64,000 bases of DNA from Geomonas ferrireducens. Lineage in GTDB: Bacteria > Desulfobacterota > Desulfuromonadia > Geobacterales > Geobacteraceae. Shown here piece by piece: positions 50,364 to 59,633 of this stretch. The first letter of the stretch is position 1; every line of letters begins with the position of its first letter. The notes under the pieces were generated by a model that was not told where the DNA came from, did not search any database, and saw nothing but the letters and a program-made list of their open reading frames with translations. Made by a program: the position numbers and the translations under genes. The stretch covers positions 1,155,897-1,219,896 of the forward strand of contig NZ_SSYA01000002.1 of the NCBI RefSeq assembly GCF_004917065.1. Reading direction: 5' to 3'.

Positions 50364-51716
50364 ATGACGATCAACAAATGGTCCAAGTCGAGCTGGCGTT
50401 CCTTTCCCGCCAAGCAGCAGCCGGTATGGCCGGGAGAAGCGGCGCTGGACGACACGCTGAAGACGCTGTCCCAGCTCCCGCCGCTGGTTTTCGCCGGGGA
50501 GTGCCAGACCCTCCGGGCGGGGCTCGCCGAAGCGGTCGAGGGGAAGGCGTTCGTGCTGCAGTGCGGAGACTGCGCCGAGGACTTTTCGCGCTGCACCGGG
50601 CCGGACATAAGGGAGCTTCTGAAGGTCATCCTGCAGATGGCGGTCGTCGTCGCCTACGCGGGGGAGAAGCGCGTCCTCAAGATCGGGAGGATGGCGGGAC
50701 AGTACGCGAAGCCCCGTTCTTCCGACACGGAGCTCGTGGACGGTGTGGAACTCCCAAGCTACCGCGGCGACATGGTGAACCTCCCTGACGCGACGCTGGA
50801 GGCAAGGACACCCGACCCGCGCCGCATGCTGGAAGGCTACTACCGCGCCGCGGCGACCCTCAACCTGGTCCGCTCCTTCACCCTGGGTGGCTACGCCGCC
50901 CTGGACCGCGTGCAGGCGTGGCACCGCGCCTCGCTTGACGCCCTTCCCGCCGGGCAGAAGTACGAGGACCTGGTGCGCCAGATCTGGAAGACCATCAACT
51001 TCATGACCGCGATCGGCCTCGACCCGCAGCACACCCCGCAGTTGAACCAGGTCACCCTGTACACCTCGCACGAGGCGCTCCTGCTCGATTACGAAGAGGC
51101 GCTCACCCGCATGGATTCCACCACCGGCGGCTGGTACGACTGCAGCGGGCACATGCTCTGGATCGGCGACCGCACCCGGCAGTTGGATGGGGCGCACGTC
51201 GAGTTCCTGCGCGGCGTGAAAAATCCGCTCGGCATGAAGATCGGCCCGAACTACGACATCGACAACATCAAGGCGATCGTGGAGCGGCTGAACCCTGAGA
51301 ACGAGGCGGGGCGCCTGACCCTGATCACCCGTTTCGGGGCCGATAAGGTTTCCGGTTACCTCCCGAAGCTTTTGCGCGAGATGCAGCGCGAGGGGTACAA
51401 GGTGGTCTGGAGCTGCGACCCGATGCACGGCAACACCTACCAGAACGAGTTCGGGCAGAAGTCGAGGAAGTTCGAGGACATTATCCGGGAGATCAAGACC
51501 TTCTGGGAGATCCACAAGTCCGAGGGGACCGTGGCTGGGGGGGTACACCTGGAGCTCACCGGCGACCACGTCACCGAGTGCACCGGCGGCAGCCGTCAGC
51601 TCCTCGACAAGCACCTGCACCAGAACTACCAGACCAACTGCGATCCGCGCCTGAACGCGGAGCAGAGCGTCGAGCTCGCCTTCGAGCTCGCCGAGATGCT
51701 GCACCCCTGCAAATAG
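50364..51716 (+). CDS. Class II DAHP synthase (3-deoxy-7-phosphoheptulonate synthase)
   Basis: This 450-residue enzyme condenses phosphoenolpyruvate and erythrose-4-phosphate, the first step of the shikimate pathway. It has the class II (plant-type) motifs: PPLVFAGECQTLRAGLAEAVEGK, QCGDCAEDF with the metal-binding Cys, RIGRMAGQYAKPRS, PDPRRMLEGYYRAAATLNLVR, SHEALLLDYEEALTR, VWSCDPMHGNT and GGVHLELTGDHVTECTGG. GAGG lies eight bases upstream of the ATG. It stands alone; its terminator overlaps the end of the convergent gene. Confidence 0.96.
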   Translation: MTINKWSKSSWRSFPAKQQPVWPGEAALDDTLKTLSQLPPLVFAGECQTLRAGLAEAVEGKAFVLQCGDCAEDFSRCTGPDIRELLKVILQMAVVVAYAGEKRVLKIGRMAGQYAKPRSSDTELVDGVELPSYRGDMVNLPDATLEARTPDPRRMLEGYYRAAATLNLVRSFTLGGYAALDRVQAWHRASLDALPAGQKYEDLVRQIWKTINFMTAIGLDPQHTPQLNQVTLYTSHEALLLDYEEALTRMDSTTGGWYDCSGHMLWIGDRTRQLDGAHVEFLRGVKNPLGMKIGPNYDIDNIKAIVERLNPENEAGRLTLITRFGADKVSGYLPKLLREMQREGYKVVWSCDPMHGNTYQNEFGQKSRKFEDIIREIKTFWEIHKSEGTVAGGVHLELTGDHVTECTGGSRQLLDKHLHQNYQTNCDPRLNAEQSVELAFELAEMLHPCK

Positions 51717-51725
51717 CGCGATCCC

Positions 51726-51755
51726 GGAGAGGGGGTACGGTAACGCCCCCTCTCC
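51726..51755 (+). terminator. Terminator hairpin after the DAHP synthase gene
   Basis: A perfect 10-bp stem (GGAGAGGGGG/CCCCCTCTCC) with a 10-base loop lies nine bases past the DAHP synthase stop. It overlaps the stop codon of the convergent TPR gene. No T-run follows immediately. Confidence 0.65.
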
Positions 51756-53734
51756 TAGCGCCCTCCCCCTTTTTTCTGCAACGCCCGTGTGAGGTTTTCC
51801 TGCGCCACGGCGTCCTCAGGTTTCAGCCGCACAGCTTCCTGGAACTGCGCAAGCGCCGCATCAAGATCTCCCTTTGCGAGGTACGCCTCGCCCAGGTTGC
51901 TGTACGCCTTCGCGTAGCCGGGGTGCACCGAGATGGCCGTCTTGAACTCGGCCACCGCCTCCTCCACCTTCCCGTTTCTGAGGAGCGCAAACCCCAAGTT
52001 GTTGCGCGCTTCGGCGAAGTTCGGTTTCCGTTTCAGCACGACCTGGTAGTAATCGATGGCGCGCCTGTCGTCCCCCTTCAGCAGGCAATCGACGGCGAGG
52101 TTGTTGTAGGCGGCGTCGAGATCGGGCTGCAGGGCAACGGCCGCCTCGTAGCAGCTGACGGCGGTGTCGATGTTCCCGGTCTCGTCGAAAAGCCTCCCCA
52201 GGTTGTACAGTGCGACCGGGTTGCGCGGGTTTATCTGCAGCGCCTTTTTGAGGTACTCCATCGCCTCCGGAACACGCCCCACCTTGGAGAGGGCGACGCC
52301 GTAGTGGTTGTTCGCCCTGGACTTCTCCGGCGACTTGGCGATCACGTCCCCCCAGAGGGTGAGCTGACTCTCCCACACCGTGTTTCGCTGCCAGGTAACC
52401 ACGGCAAACACTACTACCAGGAGCGCCGCTCCCCCGGCGACGGCGCGCATTGGAAGGTTGCGGCATCCGAGCAGGAGGGCGGCGATGAGGGCGGTGAAGG
52501 CGCCCGCTGAGGGGAGGTAGACGCGGTGCTCGAAGATGACGTCCGCGATGGGTATCACGCTCGATTCGACGGAGAGGGTCAGGAAAAACCAGAGGATCCC
52601 GAAGGCGATCATCCTCCCCAGCCCCCCCTTCACCTGCCGGTCTTCGTCCAACTCATCTCCTTTTCCGAAACCGGAAACGGAGGAGGAGCGCAGTTGCACC
52701 ACTGCGACCGCGCAGAGCCCCAGCAACAGTAGGAATGAGAAGAACACCTGTGGCGCGAACAGTGAGTGGTACACCGGGTAGTCGTAATCGAGGTTCTGGT
52801 TTACCGGGAGGACCAGCAGACGCAGGTAGGTCGCGATGACGCTGAACTGGGTGATCAGGTAATCGCCGCGCGAGATGTTGACCGTCTCGCGGCTGAGCTC
52901 GTTCACGTCCGAGAGGAGCTCCCCGAGAGGCTTTCCGGCCTTCAGCACGACGACAGCCGCAGCGAGAACGAAAAGTGCCGCCCCGGCGCCGAGAAGGAGG
53001 TTACGTTTCCGGCTGGGTTGGAAAAAGCAGAAGTCGTAGAGGAGCAGCGCTAGCGGCAGCGTCGCCGCCACCTCCTTGGTCTGTGCCGCGAGGAGTGCGA
53101 ACAAAAGCGCCGCCGAGAAGTACACGAAGGGAACCAGCGGTTTTCTTTGCCCGTGCTCCCCGGCACCGCCCGGCGTAAGGAGCACCCTTCCCCGGGCGTA
53201 GCAGAACAGGGTCAGCAGGTAGAAAAGGGTGACCAGCGAGGCCAGCCGCTGCACGATGTAAGTCACCGCCTGCGTCTGCACCGGGTGGACCACGAAGAGA
53301 AGCGCGGCAAAAAGCGGCAGCAGTTCCAGGCTCCGGTGCACTTTTCCGGTCCCGAAGAAGGGGGTCCGCAGGGTCACCCGCAGCAGGAAGTAGAGCACCC
53401 ACGCGTTAAGGACGTGGATGAAGATGTTGAAGAGGTGGTATCCGAAGGGATCAAGGGCGCCCCACCGGTAATTGAGGGCAAAGGTGAAGTACCCGACGAC
53501 GCGGCGGGGATTGAACGCCCTCCCCTCGCCCCCGAAGAAACGGGAGAGGTCCCGGATGGTCTCGTTGTCTATGATGGAGGGGATGTCGTCGAGGACGAAC
53601 GGGGAATGCAGGGTATTGCTGTAGGCGGCGATGCCCAGGAGCATCATCAGCAACAGGTGCACCGGGATGCGGAATCGGTGGTAAAGGGTTTCAGGGGCGG
53701 GATCAGCCGCACCGGCAAGCTTCTGCCTCTTCAT
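51755..53734 (-). CDS. TMTC-like membrane glycosyltransferase with TPR repeats
   Basis: This 659-residue protein resembles TMTC-type O-mannosyltransferases: about ten to eleven hydrophobic segments in residues 20-440, with the GT-C-type Asp pair in FVLDDIPSIIDNETIRDL, then TPR repeats in the last 200 residues (e.g. YNLGRLFDETGNIDTAVSCY, AYNNLAVDCLLKGDDRRAIDYY, ARNNLGFALLRNGKVEEAV, AYSNLGEAYLAKGDLDAAL). The ATG at 53734 has GAGG upstream. It may transfer a sugar from a lipid carrier to an envelope protein; the specificity is unknown. Confidence 0.85.
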   Translation of the reverse strand: MKRQKLAGAADPAPETLYHRFRIPVHLLLMMLLGIAAYSNTLHSPFVLDDIPSIIDNETIRDLSRFFGGEGRAFNPRRVVGYFTFALNYRWGALDPFGYHLFNIFIHVLNAWVLYFLLRVTLRTPFFGTGKVHRSLELLPLFAALLFVVHPVQTQAVTYIVQRLASLVTLFYLLTLFCYARGRVLLTPGGAGEHGQRKPLVPFVYFSAALLFALLAAQTKEVAATLPLALLLYDFCFFQPSRKRNLLLGAGAALFVLAAAVVVLKAGKPLGELLSDVNELSRETVNISRGDYLITQFSVIATYLRLLVLPVNQNLDYDYPVYHSLFAPQVFFSFLLLLGLCAVAVVQLRSSSVSGFGKGDELDEDRQVKGGLGRMIAFGILWFFLTLSVESSVIPIADVIFEHRVYLPSAGAFTALIAALLLGCRNLPMRAVAGGAALLVVVFAVVTWQRNTVWESQLTLWGDVIAKSPEKSRANNHYGVALSKVGRVPEAMEYLKKALQINPRNPVALYNLGRLFDETGNIDTAVSCYEAAVALQPDLDAAYNNLAVDCLLKGDDRRAIDYYQVVLKRKPNFAEARNNLGFALLRNGKVEEAVAEFKTAISVHPGYAKAYSNLGEAYLAKGDLDAALAQFQEAVRLKPEDAVAQENLTRALQKKGGGR

Positions 53735-54000
53735 ATTCACCTCTACATATGCGCATTAAACAAGTTGGCGGAGTCTAACCTTTTTCCTCTCAAGTTGCAA
53801 GAAAATGCGCGAGGATAGGAGGTTTGGTGGGTCACGCTAAGGGCGCGAGGACCGGTTGTGAAATCAAGGGCGCCTGTCGTCGTGGCAGCTTGCGCGCTCG
53901 CGGAAGTTTTTGGTGTACGCGGTGGGTTCAGACGCTATAATTCAGCACGAGGTGCCCATTAAAATCATCGCGCCCACTTTCCAAGAAATGAGGTCATCAC

Positions 54001-55473
54001 ATGAGAATTGAGGTATCCGTCGCTAACCCGTTGCAATACGAGACTCCGGCGCTTGTCGTCGGATGTTTTGAGGATGAGCAGGACCAGTTGTTCCTCGATC
54101 TTGATGCCGCGCTCGGGGGGCTGCTCCAGCGCCTTGCGGAGAGCCGCGAGTTTTCCGGCAAGAAGGGGACGTCGCGCCTCATCCACACGCTGGGCAAGTT
54201 CCCCGCCGAACGGCTTTTGCTCGTAGGTTTGGGCAAGAAGAAGGAGCTTGGCAGGGAACGCCTGCGCCAGGCCGCCGGTAACGCGGTTCAGGCGCTGCGG
54301 GGCGCGCGTGTCGCCTCTTTTGGCAGCGCTCTGCATCGCGCCGGGGAGCTTCCCGACGGTGTCGAGGCGGTTGCCGTCGGCATGCTCTTGGGAAGCTACA
54401 GCTTCGATCTTTACAAGACCAAGGAGAAAGAGCAGCGCTTCAGTTTCGACACGGCGACCGTGCTGGTGGCGTCGGAAGCCGAGTTGGATGAGCAGCGACA
54501 GGCAGCGGGCCGTGCCGAGATCCTATGCGAGGCGGTGGCGCTTGCACGGGACCTCGTTTCCCACCCGGGGAACGTGGTGACCCCCGTCTACTTGGCCCAT
54601 ACCGCCCTGGGCTTGGCCGAGCGAAACGGGCTCGACTGCAGGATCTACGAGCTGGACGAGTTGGAGCAGATGGGGATGAACGCCCTCATCGGGGTCGGCA
54701 AGGGTGCGGCGATCGCGCCGCGCCTGATCGTGCTGCAATACCACGGCGGCAAGGGGCGCCCCACGGTCCTGGTCGGCAAAGGGATCACCTTCGACTCCGG
54801 CGGGATTTCCATAAAGCCCGGTGCCGGGATGGAGGCGATGAAGACCGACATGGCGGGCAGCGCCGCGGTACTCGGGACCATGGAGGCGGCCGCGCGGCTG
54901 AGGCTCCCCGTAAACCTGATCGGTATCATCCCGACCGCCGAGAACATGCCCGACGGCAACGCCTTCAAGCCGGGGGACGTCCTCACCTCCCTCTCCGGGA
55001 CCACCATCGAGATCACCAACACCGACGCCGAAGGGCGCCTGATCCTCTGCGACGCGCTCCACTTCGCCCAGCAGTTCAAGCCTGCCGCCATGGTGGACCT
55101 CGCCACGCTCACGGGTGCCTGCGTGGTCGCACTGGGACACGAGGCGAGCGGGCTCATGGGTAACGACCAGCGCCTCATCGACGCCCTAAGGCGTGCCGGC
55201 GAGGAAAGCGGGGAAAGGGTATGGCAGCTTCCCCTTTGGGAGGAGTATGGCGAAGTGATGAAGAGCGACATCGCCGACCTCAAGAACTCCGGGAGCCGGG
55301 ACGGCGGGAGCATCTCGGCGGGGTGGTTCCTGAAGCAGTTCGTGGGGGAGACCCGCTGGGCCCATCTGGACATAGCCGGCACCGCCTGGAACGACAAGCC
55401 CCGCCCCTACGCTCCCAAGGGAGCGACCGGGGTCGGCGTAAGGCTCCTGATCGAGTTTCTGCAAGCACGCTAA
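54001..55473 (+). CDS. pepA: Leucyl aminopeptidase (M17)
   Basis: This 490-residue cytosolic two-zinc aminopeptidase has the catalytic motifs VLVGKGITFDSGGISIKP (metal and Lys), MKTDMAGSAAVL, and NTDAEGRLILCDALHFA. Length is normal. GAGG lies seven bases upstream of the ATG and a good -10 TATAAT is visible at 53936-53941, although no clear -35 can be seen. A GC-rich hairpin follows the stop. Confidence 0.96.
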   Translation: MRIEVSVANPLQYETPALVVGCFEDEQDQLFLDLDAALGGLLQRLAESREFSGKKGTSRLIHTLGKFPAERLLLVGLGKKKELGRERLRQAAGNAVQALRGARVASFGSALHRAGELPDGVEAVAVGMLLGSYSFDLYKTKEKEQRFSFDTATVLVASEAELDEQRQAAGRAEILCEAVALARDLVSHPGNVVTPVYLAHTALGLAERNGLDCRIYELDELEQMGMNALIGVGKGAAIAPRLIVLQYHGGKGRPTVLVGKGITFDSGGISIKPGAGMEAMKTDMAGSAAVLGTMEAAARLRLPVNLIGIIPTAENMPDGNAFKPGDVLTSLSGTTIEITNTDAEGRLILCDALHFAQQFKPAAMVDLATLTGACVVALGHEASGLMGNDQRLIDALRRAGEESGERVWQLPLWEEYGEVMKSDIADLKNSGSRDGGSISAGWFLKQFVGETRWAHLDIAGTAWNDKPRPYAPKGATGVGVRLLIEFLQAR

Positions 55474-55483
55474 GCAAAGCAAT

Positions 55484-55505
55484 GGGGCGCCCTGTCGGGC
55501 GCCCC
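55484..55505 (+). terminator. Hairpin after pepA
   Basis: GGGGCGCCC (55484-55492) pairs with GGGCGCCCC (55497-55505) around TGTC, 10 bases past the pepA stop. No T-run follows. It is probably a transcript end or stabiliser. Confidence 0.6.
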
Positions 55506-55640
55506 CAGCCCAGCCCCAGCATCAAACAGTGCTCCGTCGGACCAGTCGGACATACCCGCCAAAATTGACATCCCCCTGCCCGCCGGGTAGCCTTTAAAAG
55601 TTTTTAACCATGGGGTCACAGAACCCAGCCAGGAGCCCCC

Positions 55641-56381
55641 ATGTCGAAAACGATCTCGGTAATGACCTACAACGTCCATAGTTGCATCGGTACCGACGGA
55701 AAGCTCTCGCCACTGCGCATCGCCGAGGTGATCGACCAGTGCAATGCGGACATCGTCGCCCTGCAGGAGCTCGACGCGGGGCTGCAGCGCACCCAGATGA
55801 TCGACCAGGCCCACCTCATCGCCATGACGCTGGAGATGTCCTTTCACTTCCACTCCTCGATCCACCTGCAGGAAGGGGGCTACGGCAACGCCATTCTGAG
55901 CCGTGGCAGCGTCCAACTGATCAAGGCGGCCCCCGTCCCCACCGACCCGCTGCACCCCTCCTTCGAACGGCGCGGCGCGATCTGGGCCCAGGTCGACCTG
56001 CGCGGCCACAGCGTGCAGGTCCTGGCCACCCATTTCGGGCTGAACCGGGGCGAGCGCGTCCGGCAGGCCCGCAGCATCACCGGCCACGAATGGCTCGACC
56101 ACCCCGAGTGCCGTCATCCCGCCATCCTCTGCGGCGATTTCAACGCCATGGCCGGATCCCACGTCTATCGCCTGCTGACCCAACACATGCACGACGTCCA
56201 GCGCGGCGTGAAAGGGCGCTTCCCCAGAGGAACCTGGCCGTCGCAACTCCCCTTCATGCGCATCGACCACATGTTCGTCACCCGTGACCTCAAGGTGCGC
56301 GACGTTTCGGTCCCGAAAACCCCTCTCACCAGGGTCGCCTCCGATCATCTGCCGCTCGTGGTCACACTGGAGCTGCCATGA
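55641..56381 (+). CDS. Endonuclease/exonuclease/phosphatase family protein
   Basis: This 246-residue protein has the EEP fold (as in DNase I, inositol phosphatases): VMTYNVHSCIG (metal-binding Asn), ALQELDAGLQR (metal-binding Glu), YGNAILSR, VLATHFGLNRGER (His-Asn-like), AILCGDFNAMAGS (Asp-Asn) and VASDHLPLVV (Asp-His). All catalytic positions look intact. No signal peptide is seen. Its stop overlaps the phospholipase D gene start in ATGA, so the two are coupled. Substrate (nucleic acid or phospholipid head-group) cannot be told. Confidence 0.88.
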   Translation: MSKTISVMTYNVHSCIGTDGKLSPLRIAEVIDQCNADIVALQELDAGLQRTQMIDQAHLIAMTLEMSFHFHSSIHLQEGGYGNAILSRGSVQLIKAAPVPTDPLHPSFERRGAIWAQVDLRGHSVQVLATHFGLNRGERVRQARSITGHEWLDHPECRHPAILCGDFNAMAGSHVYRLLTQHMHDVQRGVKGRFPRGTWPSQLPFMRIDHMFVTRDLKVRDVSVPKTPLTRVASDHLPLVVTLELP

Positions 56382-57910
56382 ACATTTTGAAGCCGGGCCT
56401 GAACTGCATGGGTATCTACGACGCGGACGAGACGGGGGTCCTGGTCGACGCCGAGGACTACTACCGCGCCTTCTACCATACGGCCCTTGCCGCCCGGAGC
56501 TATCTCCTTATGGCGGGGTGGCAGTTCGATTCGGAGGTGCGCCTGCTGCGCGGAGCGGATGAACATGACGCGCTCGGTGGAGGAAGATTCCTGCGCTTTC
56601 TCGATCGGCTGTGCGAACGGAATCCCGACCTGCAGGTCTACATCCTCGCCTGGGACTTCAGTGCCGTTTTCTCGCTCGAGCGGGAGTGGTTCCAGGGCAT
56701 CATCTTCAACTGGACCACCAACAAGAGGATCCACTTCCGCTTCGACAGCTGCCACGCACCCGGGGCGACACACCACCAGAAGTTCGTCATCGCCGACGGG
56801 GCCCTCGCCTACCTGGGTGGCATGGACATCTGTTCCTCGCGCTGGGACGACCGCTACCACATGAAGGAAAACCCGGAGCGCATCGACGTCGACGGCCACC
56901 GGTACGGTTCCTACCACGACATCCAGACCTACCATACCGGACCGGTGGTGCAGGTGCTACTCGACCTGTTCCGGCAGCGCTGGCGCGACTCCGGAGCCGG
57001 TGAGCTGAAACTGCCAGAGGCCGGAACCCTCGTCCCGACCGTCCCGTCCGGGGCGTTCAAAATGCCGACGGCGAAGGTGGCCATAAGCCGGACGGCGGCC
57101 CCCACCCCGCTCACCACGCCCCCGGAGATCCAGGAGATCCGCCGTCTCTTCGTGGACGCCATCATGTCGGCACAAAGCCTCATCTACCTGGAAAACCAGT
57201 ATTTCAGCTCGCAGGCTATCTTCTGGTCGCTGGTCGCACGCATGAGCATGCCGGAGCGCCCACGCCTGCAGATCATCCTGATGCTCCCGGACCGGCTCCC
57301 GCTCACCGAGGAGCTCTTCCTCGGCCTGCCCCAGATCCGCATGATCCGGTCACTGCAGCGGGTGGCGGAGAAGACCGGCCACACGCTGAGCGTCTACTCT
57401 TCCGCCCAGGCGGACCACGACGTAAGGCAGATGACCTTCATCCACAGCAAGCTCCTCCTGATCGACGACCGCTTCCTCACCATCGGGTCCGCGAATGCCA
57501 CCAACCGCAGCATGGGTCTCGATACCGAGTTGAACGTCGCATGGGAGGCATCGCTCGCTCCATGCCATGAAGAGCTGGTCCACGCGATCCGTGTCCTGCG
57601 CTCATCGCTGCTGGCCGAGCATGCCGGCCTCTTCGGCTGCGGTAAGGAGAGAAAATTCGAGGAGATGGAACAGCTGACCGCGCATCTCGAATCCCTTGCC
57701 GACGACGACGAAGCGAGGCTTTGCCGGTACCAGCCGGATCCGACCTTTGAAAACAGCGAGCTCCCCGAAGCGCTGGAGCCAATCGCCCGCGTCGTCGACC
57801 CGGCGCAACCGGTCGACAACGAGTTCATCTTCGAGAGCTTCACAAATTCCGAACTGGGTTCCTTCGCAAGGGGTATATTTAAGTTAAGCCAGATGATCAT
57901 CCGGCTTTGA
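56378..57910 (+). CDS. Phospholipase D-like/cardiolipin synthase-type enzyme
   Basis: This 510-residue protein has two HKD motifs: HHQKFVIADGALAYLGGMD (about 127-145) and HSKLLLIDDRFLTIGSANATNRS (about 352-374), as in phospholipase D-family transphosphatidylases. No clear membrane anchor is seen at the N-terminus, unlike most cardiolipin synthases. The region between contains PEIQEIRRLFVDAIMSAQSLIYLENQY. It is translationally coupled with the EEP-family gene upstream and with a small Cys/His-rich protein downstream. A role in phospholipid turnover is likely, but a nuclease role is not excluded. Confidence 0.88.
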   Translation: MNILKPGLNCMGIYDADETGVLVDAEDYYRAFYHTALAARSYLLMAGWQFDSEVRLLRGADEHDALGGGRFLRFLDRLCERNPDLQVYILAWDFSAVFSLEREWFQGIIFNWTTNKRIHFRFDSCHAPGATHHQKFVIADGALAYLGGMDICSSRWDDRYHMKENPERIDVDGHRYGSYHDIQTYHTGPVVQVLLDLFRQRWRDSGAGELKLPEAGTLVPTVPSGAFKMPTAKVAISRTAAPTPLTTPPEIQEIRRLFVDAIMSAQSLIYLENQYFSSQAIFWSLVARMSMPERPRLQIILMLPDRLPLTEELFLGLPQIRMIRSLQRVAEKTGHTLSVYSSAQADHDVRQMTFIHSKLLLIDDRFLTIGSANATNRSMGLDTELNVAWEASLAPCHEELVHAIRVLRSSLLAEHAGLFGCGKERKFEEMEQLTAHLESLADDDEARLCRYQPDPTFENSELPEALEPIARVVDPAQPVDNEFIFESFTNSELGSFARGIFKLSQMIIRL

Positions 57911-57936
57911 AAAACCCGAGCAAGGAGGACACCAAC

Positions 57937-58146
57937 ATGGCAGAGAAAACGACTAAGACAGGTATCGAGATTGACGATCACGCATGCGATGTCAGGGTCT
58001 GGAGTCCCTCCTGTCAACGCAACGTCTACTCGAATGACAGCGAGAAATATCTCTGCGCCTCGTGCGGTACGATTTCAGATCTCAAACACGAGATGCATCA
58101 CGAACACTTCCCTCACCTAAGCGGCGATACCGACGAAATGAGCTGA
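57937..58146 (+). CDS. Small Cys/His-rich protein (probable zinc-binding)
   Basis: This 69-residue protein has four Cys (DDHACDVR, SPSCQRNVY, LCASCGTI) and a His cluster HEMHHEHFPH. The spacing CASC and the His cluster suggest zinc or metal binding. The ATG at 57937 has AAGGAGG eight bases upstream; a TTG start at 57907 would overlap the phospholipase D gene. It is 26 bp after that gene, likely in its operon. Family is not recognised. Confidence 0.7.
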   Translation: MAEKTTKTGIEIDDHACDVRVWSPSCQRNVYSNDSEKYLCASCGTISDLKHEMHHEHFPHLSGDTDEMS

Positions 58147-58152
58147 GGGCAA

Positions 58153-58190
58153 AAAAAAGACAGGGGCGAAAGTATCGCCCCTGCCGTTTG
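58153..58190. terminator. Bidirectional terminator
   Basis: CAGGGGCGA (58161-58169) pairs with TCGCCCCTG (58175-58183). An A-run (58151-58158) precedes it, giving a T-run on the minus strand, and GCCGTTTGT follows on the plus strand. It serves both the small Cys/His gene and the convergent M16 peptidase gene. Confidence 0.8.
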
Positions 58191-58213
58191 TCTAACTACG
58201 TGCACTTTACTGT

Positions 58214-59488
58214 TCAGCGCGGCAACCCAGGGCCCTCTCCCGGCCCCACCGATTCCACCCGCGGCACCACCCCTTGGAAAAGCAGCCCTGCCACCTCCTG
58301 CACCTCTTCCGCAGTTACCGCCGAAATCGCCTCCAAAGAGAGTTCGATCGGTTCCGGCGCACCCAGAAGCGAGGTCGTGTTGGAAATCCTGCGCACCTGG
58401 GTCTCGCAGTCGTCAAGCGCCATGAGGCGCGCGCAGCGGATCTGCTCCTTGGCGGCCGCCAGCATTTCCTCGCTCACCTTTTCGTCGCAAAAGCGCAGCA
58501 CCTCGCCGTGGCAGACGTCCACCGCCTCTTGGGCCCGCTCCGGACCGGTCCCCGCATAGATCATGAGGCCTGCCGAGTCGGTGTAGGACGACATCATGGA
58601 ATAAACGGTGTAGGCAAGCCCCCTGCGTTCGCGCACCTCGCGGAAAAGGCGCGAGTTCATGCCGCTGCCAAGGATCTGGTTCAGGACGGCAAGCTTATGG
58701 CGATGCTCGTTCCCCGCAGGAGGAAGCGGATATCCCATGTAGAAATGGGTCTGCTCCATGGTGCGCTGGTAGTGCACGTTCTGCCCGACGGCCACGCGGT
58801 ACCCTTCCGAAGGCTTCTTACCTTTCGGGGTGCCGGTCGGAAGCTCCGCCAGAAGGCGCGCCGCCTGCTCCACGACCTCATCGTGCTCGACGTTTCCTGC
58901 CACGGAAACGATGGTCGCGTTGCTCAGGTAGTTTCTGAGCTTATGCTCCATCAGGCGCTCGCGCGAAATGTTCCCGATGGTCTCCGCGGTCCCGAGGATC
59001 GGCGTCCCGAGCGGGTGTCCCTGCCAGAACCCCTGATGGAACTGGTTGTAGATGAAGCGACCCGGGTTGTCCTGGTTCATCAGGATTTCCTGCAGCACGA
59101 CGCCGCGCTCCTTCTCCACCTCATCCCCCGGGAGCCAGGAGTTGACGAACATGTCGGCCAGGATGTCGAAGGTCGCCGGGATGATGGAGGCGAGGGAAAC
59201 GGCGTAGTAGAAGACCTCCTCCTGGCTCGTGTAGGCGTTGGCTCGGGCTCCGATGCTGTTGAACTCGTCGGTGATGCGGTCCGCGTCGCGGCTCGGAGTC
59301 CCTTTGAAGAGCAGGTGCTCTATGAAGTGCGAGGCGCCTCCGGTCTCCGGTTCTTCATTTCTGGTGCTGGAGTCGATCCGGATGCCGACGGCGGCGCTTT
59401 GCATACCCTGTATCTGCTGCGTAACCACGCGTATGCCGTTGGGCAGCGTGGTGAGTTGAAGCTTGGGGGCGGTCGAAAGGGTAAACAT
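58214..59488 (-). CDS. M16 family zinc peptidase (pitrilysin/processing-peptidase-like)
   Basis: This 424-residue peptidase has the inverted zinc motif HFIEHLLFKGT (HxxEH), a third ligand Glu in TSQEEVFYYAVSL region, and the C-terminal M16 domain with GMNSRLFREVRERRGLAYTVYS. Bacterial members of this size act on small unfolded peptides or envelope proteins. No signal peptide is seen. The ATG at 59488 has AAGGAG five bases upstream. Confidence 0.93.
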   Translation of the reverse strand: MFTLSTAPKLQLTTLPNGIRVVTQQIQGMQSAAVGIRIDSSTRNEEPETGGASHFIEHLLFKGTPSRDADRITDEFNSIGARANAYTSQEEVFYYAVSLASIIPATFDILADMFVNSWLPGDEVEKERGVVLQEILMNQDNPGRFIYNQFHQGFWQGHPLGTPILGTAETIGNISRERLMEHKLRNYLSNATIVSVAGNVEHDEVVEQAARLLAELPTGTPKGKKPSEGYRVAVGQNVHYQRTMEQTHFYMGYPLPPAGNEHRHKLAVLNQILGSGMNSRLFREVRERRGLAYTVYSMMSSYTDSAGLMIYAGTGPERAQEAVDVCHGEVLRFCDEKVSEEMLAAAKEQIRCARLMALDDCETQVRRISNTTSLLGAPEPIELSLEAISAVTAEEVQEVAGLLFQGVVPRVESVGPGEGPGLPR

Positions 59489-59570
59489 AAAGGCTCCTTA
59501 AGCTTGCGGAATATTTGGTTTTCACTGGCAGCAATTATAACACGCAGGCTGTCGGGAAAACAGGTGGACA

Positions 59571-59605
59571 AAAAAAAGACGCCTGCCGATGAAACGACAG
59601 GCGCC
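59571..59605 (-). terminator. Rho-independent terminator of the cytochrome P460 gene
   Basis: An 11-bp stem (59578-59588 with 59595-59605) with a T-C mismatch or wobble and a 6-base loop is followed on the minus strand by seven T residues. It lies 28 bp past the cytochrome gene stop. Confidence 0.85.
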
Positions 59606-59633
59606 TTTGCCGCGTTTAAAACCTTCTGACGGA

